Assembly (NCBI RefSeq): GCF_018122595.1
Contig: NZ_JAGRQH010000002.1
Span: 310,001 to 374,000 of the forward strand
DNA from: Neokomagataea anthophila
GTDB lineage: Bacteria > Pseudomonadota > Alphaproteobacteria > Acetobacterales > Acetobacteraceae
Direction of reading: 5' to 3'
Length of the DNA: 64,000 bases
The notes under the pieces are model-generated. The model did no database searches. It worked only from the letters and a program-made list of their open reading frames with translations, and had not been told where the DNA came from. How positions within the stretch are numbered: the stretch's first letter is position 1; each line of letters begins with the position of its first letter. Made by a program: the position numbers and the translations under genes. Of the stretch, positions 1-8,702 are shown in pieces.

Positions 1-380
1 AGGTGTTTTTGGTCCAAATAAGACGCGTAAAACGTCCCAATCTTGCCAATATCGTCACTCGGCACATCCGAAACATGTTTCAACGCATCATTCAGAATAG
101 CCTGCTGACGCGCCAACGTCACTTCAGACAAGATGAAAAACGGGCCAAAACCACCCCTATCACCGGGGATTTTCAGGTTTTTAATGTAGGTCCCATTGGC
201 ATAATCAAAGAAATTATTACCTGGCACAACGTGGCGATCCATGCCCGCCTCATCAAAGCCCCAACCATTTTTATAAGGCTGTGCATCCGCTGCATGCGCC
301 ACCCCAGCCTGCGCTGCCAACGCAAATGCACTAACACCAACAGAAAGACGTGCTGCACGCCAAAAAGAAAGTCGCGTCAT
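1..380 (-). CDS. M13 family metallopeptidase, N-terminal fragment (cut by window edge)
   Basis: Reading leftward from ATG at 380, the frame stays open to the window edge (about 126 codons). It begins with a Sec-type signal peptide of about 30 residues ending VAHA, followed by sequence typical of the mature start of bacterial M13 (neprilysin/PepO) peptidases: GMDRHVVPGNNFFDYANGTY, then a predicted helical stretch. Family members are periplasmic or surface zinc endopeptidases; the HExxH zinc site would lie outside the window, so catalytic competence cannot be judged. A GAGG lies about 12 bases upstream of the ATG. A TTGACG -35-like element near 440 on this strand could be its promoter. Confidence 0.75.
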   Translation of the reverse strand, partial: MTRLSFWRAARLSVGVSAFALAAQAGVAHAADAQPYKNGWGFDEAGMDRHVVPGNNFFDYANGTYIKNLKIPGDRGGFGPFFILSEVTLARQQAILNDALKHVSDVPSDDIGKIGTFYASYLDQKH

Positions 381-446
381 AATCGTGTTCGGCCTCAAAC
401 AATGAGTATTCGTTTCATATTGAGACCAAACGCGATAAAACGTCAA

Positions 447-470
447 AGTGAAACCGGCTCTAGTTTCACT
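447..470. terminator. Inverted repeat between the Dabb gene and the M13 peptidase
   Basis: Arms AGTGAAAC and GTTTCACT are perfectly complementary with an 8-base loop. The hairpin lies 15 bases past the stop of the minus-strand Dabb gene and just upstream of the possible -35 of the M13 peptidase. It could terminate the first gene or act as an operator for the second; no clear T-tract follows on the minus strand. Confidence 0.35.
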
Positions 471-484
471 ATTTTATCTTAAAA

Positions 485-1126
485 TTAGTGCAATGAACGA
501 TCATGTTTTCCACTATAATGCACTGCACGCGGCGATGATCGCACCGTCACCCCCACATCATAATCTGCAATCAAAATGTGACGTATCAACGGTCCCGCAA
601 ATGCCTTGAAAGCCGCATGCGCTGGATCTGTAAAAGCCGTATCTGGCACAATCGGCGCCCCCACGAAGAAGTTACGGTCTCCTTCTGAGTGGAACGTCAG
701 TGTGAAAATTTGATCAAAAATGCCGCCATTACCGTCATTCTGCGCACCCGTCTCAATACTCTCAATAACCGGGCGCCCATCCGCACGGCGGCTATCTTGC
801 ACTAAACGCAAAAACCGTGCCGTTACTTCCGCTTTTTGCTGCTCCGTCACGGCAGTCCTATAGCGCAGCATTACCACATGCCGCACCGTACCGACACGCC
901 AGCCCGGCGCGGTAAATTGTGCATACCCAACTTGTTTCGCTAGTTCTTGCGTCGCCACAATTTGAGGCGGCAAACTCTGAGGCGGCAAAACAATTGGCCC
1001 TGAAGAAGCAATCGGCAGAGAATAAGGGTCCACCTGCGCTTCTGCGGGCTGCGCCAAACCAAATGCAACCAGCCCCACAATCGCTGTCAGAACCACTGGT
1101 CGCACAACAGATGACATGACGGACAT
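485..1126 (-). CDS. Secreted Dabb-domain (stress-responsive alpha/beta barrel) protein
   Basis: The 213-residue product starts at ATG 1126, chosen because GGAGG sits 7 bases upstream; an in-frame start further up (1180) lacks such a site. Residues 1-30 form a signal peptide ending AEA before Gln. From about residue 80 to 195 the sequence has the Dabb pattern: VRHVVMLRYR at the start, a central IESIETG strand, and a C-terminal stretch ending in IRHILIADYDVG. Dabb domains are small dimeric ferredoxin-like barrels, mostly cytosolic and of unclear role. An exported copy suggests a periplasmic binding or stress role, but this is inference. Confidence 0.7.
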   Translation of the reverse strand: MSVMSSVVRPVVLTAIVGLVAFGLAQPAEAQVDPYSLPIASSGPIVLPPQSLPPQIVATQELAKQVGYAQFTAPGWRVGTVRHVVMLRYRTAVTEQQKAEVTARFLRLVQDSRRADGRPVIESIETGAQNDGNGGIFDQIFTLTFHSEGDRNFFVGAPIVPDTAFTDPAHAAFKAFAGPLIRHILIADYDVGVTVRSSPRAVHYSGKHDRSLH

Positions 1127-1216
1127 AACAAAGCCTCCAAGACAACACCGCATGGCCTCTGTACCCTCGCACAGAACCACGCACTGCGTCTTGTCATATT
1201 ATGTCTTAAAACGACT

Positions 1217-2041
1217 TTAGGCGGCGTTCATTTTACGGGCAAACCCACGCTGCCGCCACCGAATCAAACGGTACATCATGTTTGCCGCCAAACGCTGCCA
1301 ACGTGAATGCGGCGTAAAACCAATGGTTTTGAAAATCATCGCCGTAACACGGTCAATATGCTTCGGCTGATAATACCCCATCGCCTTCGCCATATACGCC
1401 GCAATGCAGTGCTTATGGTCATACGGCTGATCGGATGACATATTCGTCGTGTAGTACGCAGAGGCGAGCTCATCATCCTCACTCTCTGTCACACGGCCAA
1501 GCGCAATCTTAGTCCGCTCCCACGTGCTCAGCTTTTCGCGCTGCAAATACCGATTCATATGGTCATAAAACAACTTGAAATGCCGGTACTCATCCGCCGC
1601 AATCTGCTTACAAATCGCCTTTAACAGCGGTTCATCCGTACCATCCGCCAGAGCGGTATAAAAAGATGATGTCCCCGTTTCGACCATACAGCGCGCAATC
1701 AGCTCTCCCGTGCGTGACCCACGCACAGAGGCATCAACGTCCACATCAATCTTGAAACTCTCACGATACCGCTCAAACGCGGACCAATAATCCCATGAAG
1801 AATCTGCCAGCATCGCCCAACGCCCCAAGGCATCCCCATGCTGGATCTCTTCAACGGACCAATTTGCCGCCGCCTGACTAAAATCTGCATCTCCAACGAA
1901 GACATGCTGCAAATACGTCGTATAATCGTGGGCATTCCGTTCCACGACTGAAGCCGCCTTCACAAGCGGTATAATATCAGGGTCAACCTTGGAGGGATCG
2001 AAGGAATCCCAGTCCATCTGTTCGATACGCCAATGCTTCAT
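1217..2041 (-). CDS. Ferritin-like diiron protein (acyl-ACP desaturase-type fold)
   Basis: The 274-residue cytosolic protein carries a full set of carboxylate and histidine ligands in the order expected of a four-helix diiron protein: Glu34, Glu65 and His68 (EEIQHG), Glu121, and Glu151 with His154 (DEYRHF). Similar proteins are annotated as ferritin-like or fatty-acid desaturase type 2-like in alphaproteobacteria. Their substrate is mostly unknown. It starts at ATG 2041 with AAGG 8 bases upstream, and is transcribed divergently from bioB across about 100 bases. A redox role on a lipid or related substrate is possible but unproven. Confidence 0.65.
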   Translation of the reverse strand: MKHWRIEQMDWDSFDPSKVDPDIIPLVKAASVVERNAHDYTTYLQHVFVGDADFSQAAANWSVEEIQHGDALGRWAMLADSSWDYWSAFERYRESFKIDVDVDASVRGSRTGELIARCMVETGTSSFYTALADGTDEPLLKAICKQIAADEYRHFKLFYDHMNRYLQREKLSTWERTKIALGRVTESEDDELASAYYTTNMSSDQPYDHKHCIAAYMAKAMGYYQPKHIDRVTAMIFKTIGFTPHSRWQRLAANMMYRLIRWRQRGFARKMNAA

Positions 2042-2143
2042 TACTCTGCCTTGTCCGTTTTCCGGCTCTTAATCGTGACGATCTGATGACACGACCGGGC
2101 GATTTTGGGTAGGTGTGTCTCAACAACGCCGGAGAATGACACT

Positions 2144-3244
2144 GTGACATTACATAACACCCCTGTTTCGGATACGACTCCTCCGTCCCCAATGCCAGCC
2201 CATACCGATGGCCTGCGTCATGACTGGACGAAAGAAGAGGTTGAAGCTCTTATCGCTCTTCCCTTCCCAGAGTTGATGTTCCGCGCACAAGAAACACATC
2301 GTCAGCACTTTGATCCCACAAAAGTGCAGATTTCGACGCTACTTTCGATCAAAACCGGCGGTTGCCCGGAAGATTGTGCCTATTGCCCTCAAAGCGCCCG
2401 CCACGGAAACGGCGTCAAAGCAGAGCGCCTCATGGCTGTAGAAGCTGTCATGAAAGAAGCCCGCGCGGCTAAGGCTGCTGGTGCAGGCCGATTCTGCATG
2501 GGTGCTGCATGGCGTTCCCCAAAAGAGCGGGACATGGAACAAGTCTGCGCCATGATTGAGGGCGTAAAATCTTTAGGTCTCGAAACCTGCGTCACGTTAG
2601 GCATGCTGGATTCGGACCAAACCTCCCGCCTCAAAGAGGCCGGTCTGGATTATTACAACCACAACCTTGATACGTCCGAAGAGTTTTACGGCGCGATCAT
2701 CACCACCCGCAGCTATCAAGAACGCCTCGATACGCTCGCCAATGTGCGTGACGCCGGGATCAACGTCTGCTGTGGCGGTATCGTCGGCATGGGTGAAGAC
2801 CTGTCAGACCGCGCAAGCCTCCTTATGACGCTTGCAAACCTGCCAAAGCATCCAGAAAGCGTCCCCATCAACCTGCTGGTCCGCGTTGAAGGCACACCTC
2901 TCAGCACTGCGGAAGAAGTCGATCCCATCACCTTCATCCGCATCATCGCCGCGGCACGCATCATGATGCCCAAGAGCCATGTCCGCCTTGCGGCTGGCCG
3001 TGAAAACATGACGGATGAAGCCCACGCCCTCGCGTTCCTCGCAGGTGCAAACTCCATCTTCTGCGGTGAAAAACTCCTCACCACACCAAACCCCGCAGAA
3101 CATCGTGACCGCCAGTTGCTCAGCACACTCGGCATGACACCAATGGTGCAGCACGAATCCGAAATGGGCAGCAAGCGCCCCGCCGTACCGGAACATGCCA
3201 CAGCAGAGCACAACTGCTCTAAGCAAGTGGAGGCAGTCTCCTGA
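2144..3244 (+). CDS. bioB: Biotin synthase BioB
   Basis: Radical-SAM enzyme that inserts sulfur into dethiobiotin to make biotin. The CxxxCxxC cluster motif is seen as [12 protein letters not shown] at about residues 70-81, followed by conserved BioB segments ([25 protein letters not shown]-like NVCCGG, and FCGEKLLTT near the C terminus). GTG at 2144 is preferred as start because GGAGA lies 8 bases upstream, giving 366 residues; a TTG at 2105 is less likely. Its stop codon overlaps the start of the next gene, implying translational coupling. No other bio genes are adjacent. Confidence 0.95.
   Translation: MTLHNTPVSDTTPPSPMPAHTDGLRHDWTKEEVEALIALPFPELMFRAQETHRQHFDPTKVQISTLLSIKTGGCPEDCAYCPQSARHGNGVKAERLMAVEAVMKEARAAKAAGAGRFCMGAAWRSPKERDMEQVCAMIEGVKSLGLETCVTLGMLDSDQTSRLKEAGLDYYNHNLDTSEEFYGAIITTRSYQERLDTLANVRDAGINVCCGGIVGMGEDLSDRASLLMTLANLPKHPESVPINLLVRVEGTPLSTAEEVDPITFIRIIAAARIMMPKSHVRLAAGRENMTDEAHALAFLAGANSIFCGEKLLTTPNPAEHRDRQLLSTLGMTPMVQHESEMGSKRPAVPEHATAEHNCSKQVEAVS
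3229..3243 (+). promoter_or_regulatory. Shine-Dalgarno and CTG start overlapping the bioB stop
   Basis: GGAGG at 3229-3233 is followed after 7 bases by CTG at 3241. This CTG shares TG with the bioB stop TGA (CTGA, analogous to the common ATGA overlap). The only other in-frame codon able to start before the Hsp70 phosphate-binding motif would be CTC at 3238; no ATG, GTG or TTG exists between the upstream in-frame stop (3220-3222) and the motif. This strongly suggests a CTG start. Confidence 0.65.
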
Positions 3245-4527
3245 CGACGTCATCACCCAAGCCCGTCCGGCTCGGCATTGATTTCGGGACCAGTAATAGT
3301 GTGATCGTCCTCGCTACTGAGGACGGCGCACACCCGATACCTTTGCGCTTCGAAACCGGAGAAGAACGCGACACCTGCCGTACCTTACTGTGCCTCTGGC
3401 AAGACACAGAGGGCTGTCGCCGCATTATGGCGGAAGCCATCGGACAAGACGCGATTGAGGCCTATTTGGATGACCCATCCGAAAGCCGCCTCATCATGTC
3501 CATGAAAAGCTACCTCGCACAGGCATCCTTCCAAGAGACGCGCCTGTTCGGGAAAACCATGCGTTTGGAAGACCTCATCGCGCGCTTCCTACGCATCCTC
3601 ATGGACAAAGCCGGATACACCCCTGAGCAGACCAGCGTCACCATTGGCCGCCCGGTACGCTTCGCGGGTGAGCGCGCGAATGATGCCCTCGGCATTACGC
3701 GCCTTGAAAACAGCTTCATGACGGCGGGCTTCCCCAAACCGCGCATCGTCCCAGAGCCAGAAGGCGCAGGCTGGCGCTTCATGCAGCGCCTTGACCGCCC
3801 CGCCACCGTACTCGTCGGTGACTTTGGCGGCGGCACGAGTGACTTCTCCATCATGCGCTTTGACCCCACGCAGGAACAGCGAGTTCAAACACTCGGCCAT
3901 TCTGGCGTCGGCATCGCTGGAGATCAGTTTGACGCACGCATCATTGAGCATGCCGTCGCTCCCGCTCTTGGACGAAATGCCACTTACAAAGTCATGGGAG
4001 GAGCGCCTCTCCCCGTACCGCCAGAGTGGTTCTTGGATCTTGGGCGCTGGCATCGCCTCTCCATGATGCGCACACCGCATACTCTGCGGGCCATTGAAGA
4101 TGTTGCCAAAACATCTTCCGCACCTGAGGCGCTGCGCCATTTGTACCGGCTGATTGATGACCAAGCGGCTCAAGGTCTGCATCGCGCAGTCAGTGAGGCA
4201 AAAGCCGCCCTGTCACACGCGGAGCAGACAACACTGTCTTTCTCCCACGGGCAGTTTACCCTCAATGAAACCATCACCCGTGATGATTTCGAACGCTGGA
4301 TCACAACAGACCTCACGCGCATGGATGATGCCATTCAGACAGCCTTAACCGAGGCCGGAAACCCAGTGATTGACCGGGTCTTCCTCACGGGTGGCACTTC
4401 TTTTGTACCCGCCGTACGCGCACTCTTCACACGCCGCTTCGGTGAAGACAAAATCGATAGTGGCTCCGAGTTTGTCTCAGTTGCCGAGGGCCTCGCCCTT
4501 ATCGAAGCGAGCCACGCGGCCGCTTAA
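3241..4527 (+). CDS. Hsp70-like (YegD-type) actin-fold ATPase, probable CTG start
   Basis: Reading from CTG 3241 gives 428 residues, beginning with the Hsp70 phosphate-1 motif [14 protein letters not shown] at about residues 10-23. If translation began at the first ordinary start (GTG 3301) this motif would be lost. The phosphate-2 region [13 protein letters not shown] and the adenosine motif [14 protein letters not shown] are both present. There is no substrate-binding domain with a C-terminal lid, so it is a stand-alone ATPase-domain protein like E. coli YegD, not DnaK. Its role is unknown; the coupling to bioB is probably only operon co-expression. Confidence 0.85.
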   Translation: MTTSSPKPVRLGIDFGTSNSVIVLATEDGAHPIPLRFETGEERDTCRTLLCLWQDTEGCRRIMAEAIGQDAIEAYLDDPSESRLIMSMKSYLAQASFQETRLFGKTMRLEDLIARFLRILMDKAGYTPEQTSVTIGRPVRFAGERANDALGITRLENSFMTAGFPKPRIVPEPEGAGWRFMQRLDRPATVLVGDFGGGTSDFSIMRFDPTQEQRVQTLGHSGVGIAGDQFDARIIEHAVAPALGRNATYKVMGGAPLPVPPEWFLDLGRWHRLSMMRTPHTLRAIEDVAKTSSAPEALRHLYRLIDDQAAQGLHRAVSEAKAALSHAEQTTLSFSHGQFTLNETITRDDFERWITTDLTRMDDAIQTALTEAGNPVIDRVFLTGGTSFVPAVRALFTRRFGEDKIDSGSEFVSVAEGLALIEASHAAA

Positions 4528-4528
4528 A

Positions 4529-4558
4529 TTTTTGGGAAGGTTCACCCCTTCCCAAAAA
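4529..4558 (+). terminator. Hairpin terminator after the Hsp70-like gene
   Basis: A perfect 12-bp stem (arms TTTTTGGGAAGG at 4529-4540 and its complement at 4547-4558) with a 6-base loop begins right after the TAA stop. There is no downstream T-run on the plus strand because the A/T bases are inside the stem. Confidence 0.6.
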
Positions 4559-4625
4559 TGACCCGATATGGCCAATTCGTTAGAATTCGTTACATTGACA
4601 AAACGCTGTATTTTTTGAAGTCTCA

Positions 4626-4647
4626 TCAAATAACACCTGTTATTTGA
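4626..4647. promoter_or_regulatory. Perfect palindrome upstream of the ABC exporter
   Basis: The arm TCAAATAACA is followed by CC and then its exact complement, a 22-bp dyad ending at the ribosome-binding site (GAGG 4646-4649). A weak promoter can be proposed over it: TTGAAG near 4615 and TGTTAT at 4638-4643 with 17-base spacing. The position suggests an operator, or an RNA hairpin that would hide the ribosome site. No regulator gene is adjacent. Confidence 0.5.
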
Positions 4648-4654
4648 GGTCATC

Positions 4655-5584
4655 ATGACAGTTCTTGATATAAGAAATGTTTCAAAAAATTTTGGAACTA
4701 AACAAGCCGTAAAAGACCTAAATTTTTCTGTAAGTCCCGGTGAAATATTCGGATTCCTCGGCGGCAATGGCGCCGGGAAAACAACATCCCTCCGCATGAT
4801 TCTCGACATCATTCGGCCCGATACCGGCACCATTGCGCTCTTCGGAAAGCCTGCTCAGAAAGAGCAACATGCCAATATTGGTTTCCTGCCAGAAGAACGC
4901 GGCCTCTACCGTAATATGACAGCCCTCGAAACGCTGATCTATTTTGGCCGCCTCAAAAACCTATCCCAACGCGAAGCCCGAACCCGCGCACAAGACATTC
5001 TCAAGCGCTTCGGCCTTACCGCTGAAAGCAACAAAAAGGTATCGGACTTCTCCAAAGGCATGGCCCAGAAAGTCCAAATCGGCACGGCTCTTATTCATCA
5101 GCCCAAATTGCTCATCCTTGATGAACCCTTCTCAGGGCTAGACCCGATCAATCAAACCTTGCTGGAACATGAAATTACCAACGCCGCACAAAACGGTGCC
5201 GCCGTTCTCTTCTCCACCCATATTATGCAACATGCCGAGCGCCTGAGTGACCGCATCCTCATTCTCGCCCGAGGCGAAACACGCTTCCACGGCACCGTGC
5301 CAGAAGCTCTCCATCAGATCAGCAACACCATCACCCTAACAACCCGCACAGACCCATCATCCCTGCCCGGCATCATACAAGCAACGCCAGTCATGCAGGA
5401 AGACGATGGCTGGAGCCAATGGGCCGTTACCCTCGCCCCCGGTCAAAGCGCTGAAAATATGCTCCTGCACTGCACCCAAAACGCCATCCCACTCAAAGGC
5501 TTTGAGCAGCCCAAACCGAGCCTGCATGACGCCTTCATCCACATTGCGGGAGACGCCGCATCATCCTCAGCACAGGCGGCCTAA
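4655..5584 (+). CDS. ABC transporter ATP-binding protein, NatA type
   Basis: The 309-residue protein has Walker A GGNGAGKT at residues 36-43, a signature motif of the FSKGM form usual in NatA-like exporters, Walker B LLILDEPFSGLDP, and an H-loop histidine (STHIM). After the ATPase core comes a C-terminal extension of about 80 residues of the kind often found in this subfamily. It pairs with the membrane subunit 1 base downstream. Families of this type export Na+, lipids, antibiotics or peptides; the substrate cannot be told. Start ATG 4655 has GAGG upstream. Confidence 0.85.
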   Translation: MTVLDIRNVSKNFGTKQAVKDLNFSVSPGEIFGFLGGNGAGKTTSLRMILDIIRPDTGTIALFGKPAQKEQHANIGFLPEERGLYRNMTALETLIYFGRLKNLSQREARTRAQDILKRFGLTAESNKKVSDFSKGMAQKVQIGTALIHQPKLLILDEPFSGLDPINQTLLEHEITNAAQNGAAVLFSTHIMQHAERLSDRILILARGETRFHGTVPEALHQISNTITLTTRTDPSSLPGIIQATPVMQEDDGWSQWAVTLAPGQSAENMLLHCTQNAIPLKGFEQPKPSLHDAFIHIAGDAASSSAQAA

Positions 5585-5585
5585 C

Positions 5586-6887
5586 ATGTTCTCACGCACC
5601 TCTTTACGGTATATCTGGCTCATCGCCCTACGCGATTTCCAGCAAACCCTGCGCACCAAAAGCTTCTGGCTCACCGTGGTCTTCGTGCCGCTCTTCCCTC
5701 TCCTCATGGGAAGCGTCATGCCGCACCTGATCCATGACACCGCACCAGAACAAACCATCATCCTCGACAAAAGCGGCACTGTGGCCTCCACGCTGGAACA
5801 CGCCATCCGCAAAGATGACCCCACCGTACAGATCACCCCGCCCCCTGCCGCCCTCACCGCAGCAGAACCAGACCACCTAGCATCTCTCTTAAAACCTTAT
5901 ATTTCGCCGGAAAAAAGCGTCCAACATCCGTTTAAAGGCTACATCGTCGCCATCCCGGCTGCCTTTCCACAAGACCCCCATGTCCAAATCTGGGTCAGCC
6001 ATTCCCCCGGATCCATACTCACCATCATCAAAGCCACATTAGCGCATGATATGCGTATCAAAGGCATGACAGATGCGGGCCTCTCTCCAGAGATCGCCGT
6101 ACAGATTAATGGTGCCACCCCCAGCATCGGCCTACACCTGCCAGAACACGGCCTCTCCGCTGACATGCTGCGGAATATCGGGCCAACTGCCCTCGCCCTA
6201 ATGCTGCTCATCTCAACCATCTTCACCACACAATGGCTGTTACAAGCCTTGGTCGAAGAACGGTCAGGCAAGCTTCTCGAAGCTCTGCTTTCTTCCGTCA
6301 GCGTTGATCACATCATGCTCGGCAAACTCCTCGCCGCGCTGATGTCTCTGTGCCTTCTTTTTGGTACGTGGATTACAGCCGGCATCAGCTTGCTCACGCA
6401 TTTCGGCCCTCAATTCGGCGTCGAACCCGCGCCTATCCTCGCTTCACTACTCACACCACGCGTCTTAATCGGCGCACCATTCTTCTTCCTGACCGGCGCA
6501 ACATTAATGGCCATGATTGCTTTCGCCGTTGGTGTACGCTGTGACACAACGCGCGAAGCACAAGGCATGCTGGCCCCCGTCCTGATGGCCCTCATCCTCC
6601 CGGTCGAAATTTTATTGCAATTAACCGTCGCAGGCGTCGCCACGCAGAGCATTTCACAACTCCGCTGGATCCCACTATGGACGCCATTTTTGAACCTCTC
6701 ACAGCTCAACTCTGCGCCTCTCTGGGAACTCATCGTACAGGGCGGAGAAATGCTGGTCGTCTGCGCCATTCTTGTCCCGCTAATTAACCGCCTCTTCCGC
6801 CACTCCATTTTAGACTACAGCGCGGCATCCGGTTGGAAAGGCATGAAAACCGCCCTCCTCCACGCCATAAAAAACCGAGACGCTTAA
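5586..6887 (+). CDS. ABC-2 type exporter permease, NatB-like
   Basis: ATG 5586 follows the ATPase gene by a single base. The 433-residue protein has one N-terminal membrane helix (about 26-45, after IALRDFQQTLRTKSFW), a large extracytoplasmic domain of about 190 residues, then a cluster of five or so helices in the second half. The VEERSGKLLEALLSS segment after the first of these is characteristic of NatB/ABC-2 permeases. An upstream in-frame extension to 5406 lies inside the ATPase gene and was discarded. Together with the upstream gene it forms a two-gene exporter. Confidence 0.85.
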   Translation: MFSRTSLRYIWLIALRDFQQTLRTKSFWLTVVFVPLFPLLMGSVMPHLIHDTAPEQTIILDKSGTVASTLEHAIRKDDPTVQITPPPAALTAAEPDHLASLLKPYISPEKSVQHPFKGYIVAIPAAFPQDPHVQIWVSHSPGSILTIIKATLAHDMRIKGMTDAGLSPEIAVQINGATPSIGLHLPEHGLSADMLRNIGPTALALMLLISTIFTTQWLLQALVEERSGKLLEALLSSVSVDHIMLGKLLAALMSLCLLFGTWITAGISLLTHFGPQFGVEPAPILASLLTPRVLIGAPFFFLTGATLMAMIAFAVGVRCDTTREAQGMLAPVLMALILPVEILLQLTVAGVATQSISQLRWIPLWTPFLNLSQLNSAPLWELIVQGGEMLVVCAILVPLINRLFRHSILDYSAASGWKGMKTALLHAIKNRDA

Positions 6888-6893
6888 ACTGTC

Positions 6894-6939
6894 TGGGCGC
6901 TCCCCTCTGGTCCCCATGAGGATAAGAGGGGAGCGCCCA
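6894..6939. terminator. Hairpin between convergent natB-like and antiporter genes
   Basis: A 15-bp perfect stem (arms TGGGCGCTCCCCTCT and complement) with a 16-base loop lies 7 bases after the exporter stop and upstream of the end of the minus-strand antiporter gene. It lacks a T-tract, so it may act bidirectionally or as a stabilising 3' structure. Confidence 0.55.
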
Positions 6940-7068
6940 ATACCATATGCTAAAAGATCACACACTTACGAGCAGACATACTCCCCCCGCCTTCAACCCT
7001 TCAAACAAGGCAAGGGCACGCACTCATCCCTCAAAGAGCCTCACCCACCAACCTGCAGCACTACAGCT

Positions 7069-8658
7069 CTATGGCTCCACTTGGCTTAGTGCAAAAATTT
7101 CCTGCATATCCAAAGCATGCTCCATCTCGCGCAATGTGCGATCATGTATCTCTCCAGAGTGATGCAAACGAATAATCTCCTGCCGACCCGCCTGTATCGC
7201 CCGCAAGAGGGCCTCATAATGCGCAACCTCTTCTGGACGATACTGCTCTACATCCGCAGCATACTCACGCACAATCTTTGCCCGATACCGATACTGCTCC
7301 AGCATCCGCGGATGACGTTCCGTGCCGTCCTCCCGACGTGATGCTTCTTCCACGGCTTTCAACTGGGCATCTGCAACGGCAATCCACGCTTTATTTTCAT
7401 TCTCACGCATCATGCTCAGCTCTGAATCACCGCTCACCTTTAGCCAATGCACAATTGACCCAAGGGTCGTGCCCTGCACAAGAACAGTCACCAAAATGGA
7501 AGCAAAAGCACACATCAGTGCCAGATCATGCCCAGGGAAATTCTCTGGCAAAGACAAAGCTGCCGTCAGCGTGACCACACCACGCATTCCCGCCCAGCCC
7601 ATAATCGTTGAAACCCCCAAAGAAGGGCGTTCAAAACGTTCAGGCCAGCGCATACGCAAAAGCGTCGTCACACCATCCCACCCATAAAGCCAAACAAAGC
7701 GTGAGACGATCATCACCGCCACCATGCCCGCCGTGGGGTAAATGAAGTGGTGCAAAATGTCTTCTGCCCCATGGAAGCGCGTCCACACCCCACGAAGCGA
7801 TAACCCAATCAAAATAAACAAAACAGATTCCAGCAAAAACACCAGAACCTTCCAAAAAGCCTGTGCCCGAATACGCGTTGCGGCATCAAAATCCGTATGC
7901 TGGTGCCACCCTAAAACCAACCCCGCCACAACGGTCGACAGCACACCAGACACATGAAGAACATCTGCCCCAATATAGGCTGCTTCTGCCAGAAGAACCG
8001 TTGCCGTGATGATCATATCGCTGTTTTTCAAACGCCGGATAGCAAACCGCCCAATAAACCCAACCGCTAACCCAGCGAGAACACCACCGACTGAAACAGC
8101 ACAAAACGTCGTTAGAGCTTCTATCGGGCTAAACACACCCGTCAGTGCGGCAACAACCGCAAAGCGAAACAGAACCAACCCTGCTGCGTCATTCAACAAG
8201 CTTTCACCTTGCAGGAGAGACGTTAATCGTCCCGGCAACGACAAACGCTCTAAGGCTGCTTCTGCCGCTACGGAATCTGGTGGCGAAACAATCGCTCCCA
8301 GTGCAAAGCATGCCGCCAAAGGCAAAGACGGTACTAAAAGATGCGCCGCCCAACCCACAGCGGCCGTCGTGAACACCGTAGCCCCCACGGCCATCAGCAA
8401 AATACCTGCCAAATTCTGCCGAAATTCACGCCATGCAGTAAACCATGCGCTACTCATCAAGAGTGGTGGCAAAAACACCAACATCACAAGTTCAGGGTCG
8501 AATGTAATGCTTGGCGCCCCGGGTAAGAGAGCAAGGCCAATTCCACCTAAAATAAAGGCCGCAGCAGGCGGCAATTTCAACTTACGAGCTGCCAGCTCCA
8601 ACACCAGCGTCACCGTTAATAAAAATAAAAAGAACTCGTAGCGTGCCGTGTCTGACAT
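7069..8658 (-). CDS. Na+/H+ antiporter, CPA1 (NhaP/YjcE) family
   Basis: This 529-residue inner-membrane protein has roughly 12 helices in the first 410 residues. The family's ion-site motif GESLLNDAAGLVLF lies at about 150-163, with the Asn-Asp pair of electroneutral CPA1 exchangers. Other family marks are FALGAIVSPPDSVAAEA and GWAGMRGVVTLTAALSLP. The last 120 residues are hydrophilic and helical, a cytosolic regulatory tail seen in NhaP-type exchangers. A role in pH and sodium homeostasis fits an acid-producing bacterium, though Na+ versus K+ specificity is not readable. It is a single gene. Confidence 0.9.
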   Translation of the reverse strand: MSDTARYEFFLFLLTVTLVLELAARKLKLPPAAAFILGGIGLALLPGAPSITFDPELVMLVFLPPLLMSSAWFTAWREFRQNLAGILLMAVGATVFTTAAVGWAAHLLVPSLPLAACFALGAIVSPPDSVAAEAALERLSLPGRLTSLLQGESLLNDAAGLVLFRFAVVAALTGVFSPIEALTTFCAVSVGGVLAGLAVGFIGRFAIRRLKNSDMIITATVLLAEAAYIGADVLHVSGVLSTVVAGLVLGWHQHTDFDAATRIRAQAFWKVLVFLLESVLFILIGLSLRGVWTRFHGAEDILHHFIYPTAGMVAVMIVSRFVWLYGWDGVTTLLRMRWPERFERPSLGVSTIMGWAGMRGVVTLTAALSLPENFPGHDLALMCAFASILVTVLVQGTTLGSIVHWLKVSGDSELSMMRENENKAWIAVADAQLKAVEEASRREDGTERHPRMLEQYRYRAKIVREYAADVEQYRPEEVAHYEALLRAIQAGRQEIIRLHHSGEIHDRTLREMEHALDMQEIFALSQVEP

Positions 8659-8702
8659 TACCGCCCCCGCATCACCCTATAACTCAATAATCCCCCCTTC
8701 AT

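Noticed and set aside
3-482. Plus-strand open frame of 159 codons at the left edge
   Set aside because: It runs antisense to the M13 peptidase start, has no family resemblance, and the minus strand offers a signal peptide and recognisable domain.
8006-8641. 211-codon plus-strand frame rich in Asn, Thr and Pro
   Set aside because: Antisense shadow of the Na+/H+ antiporter; composition mirrors the hydrophobic codons of that gene.
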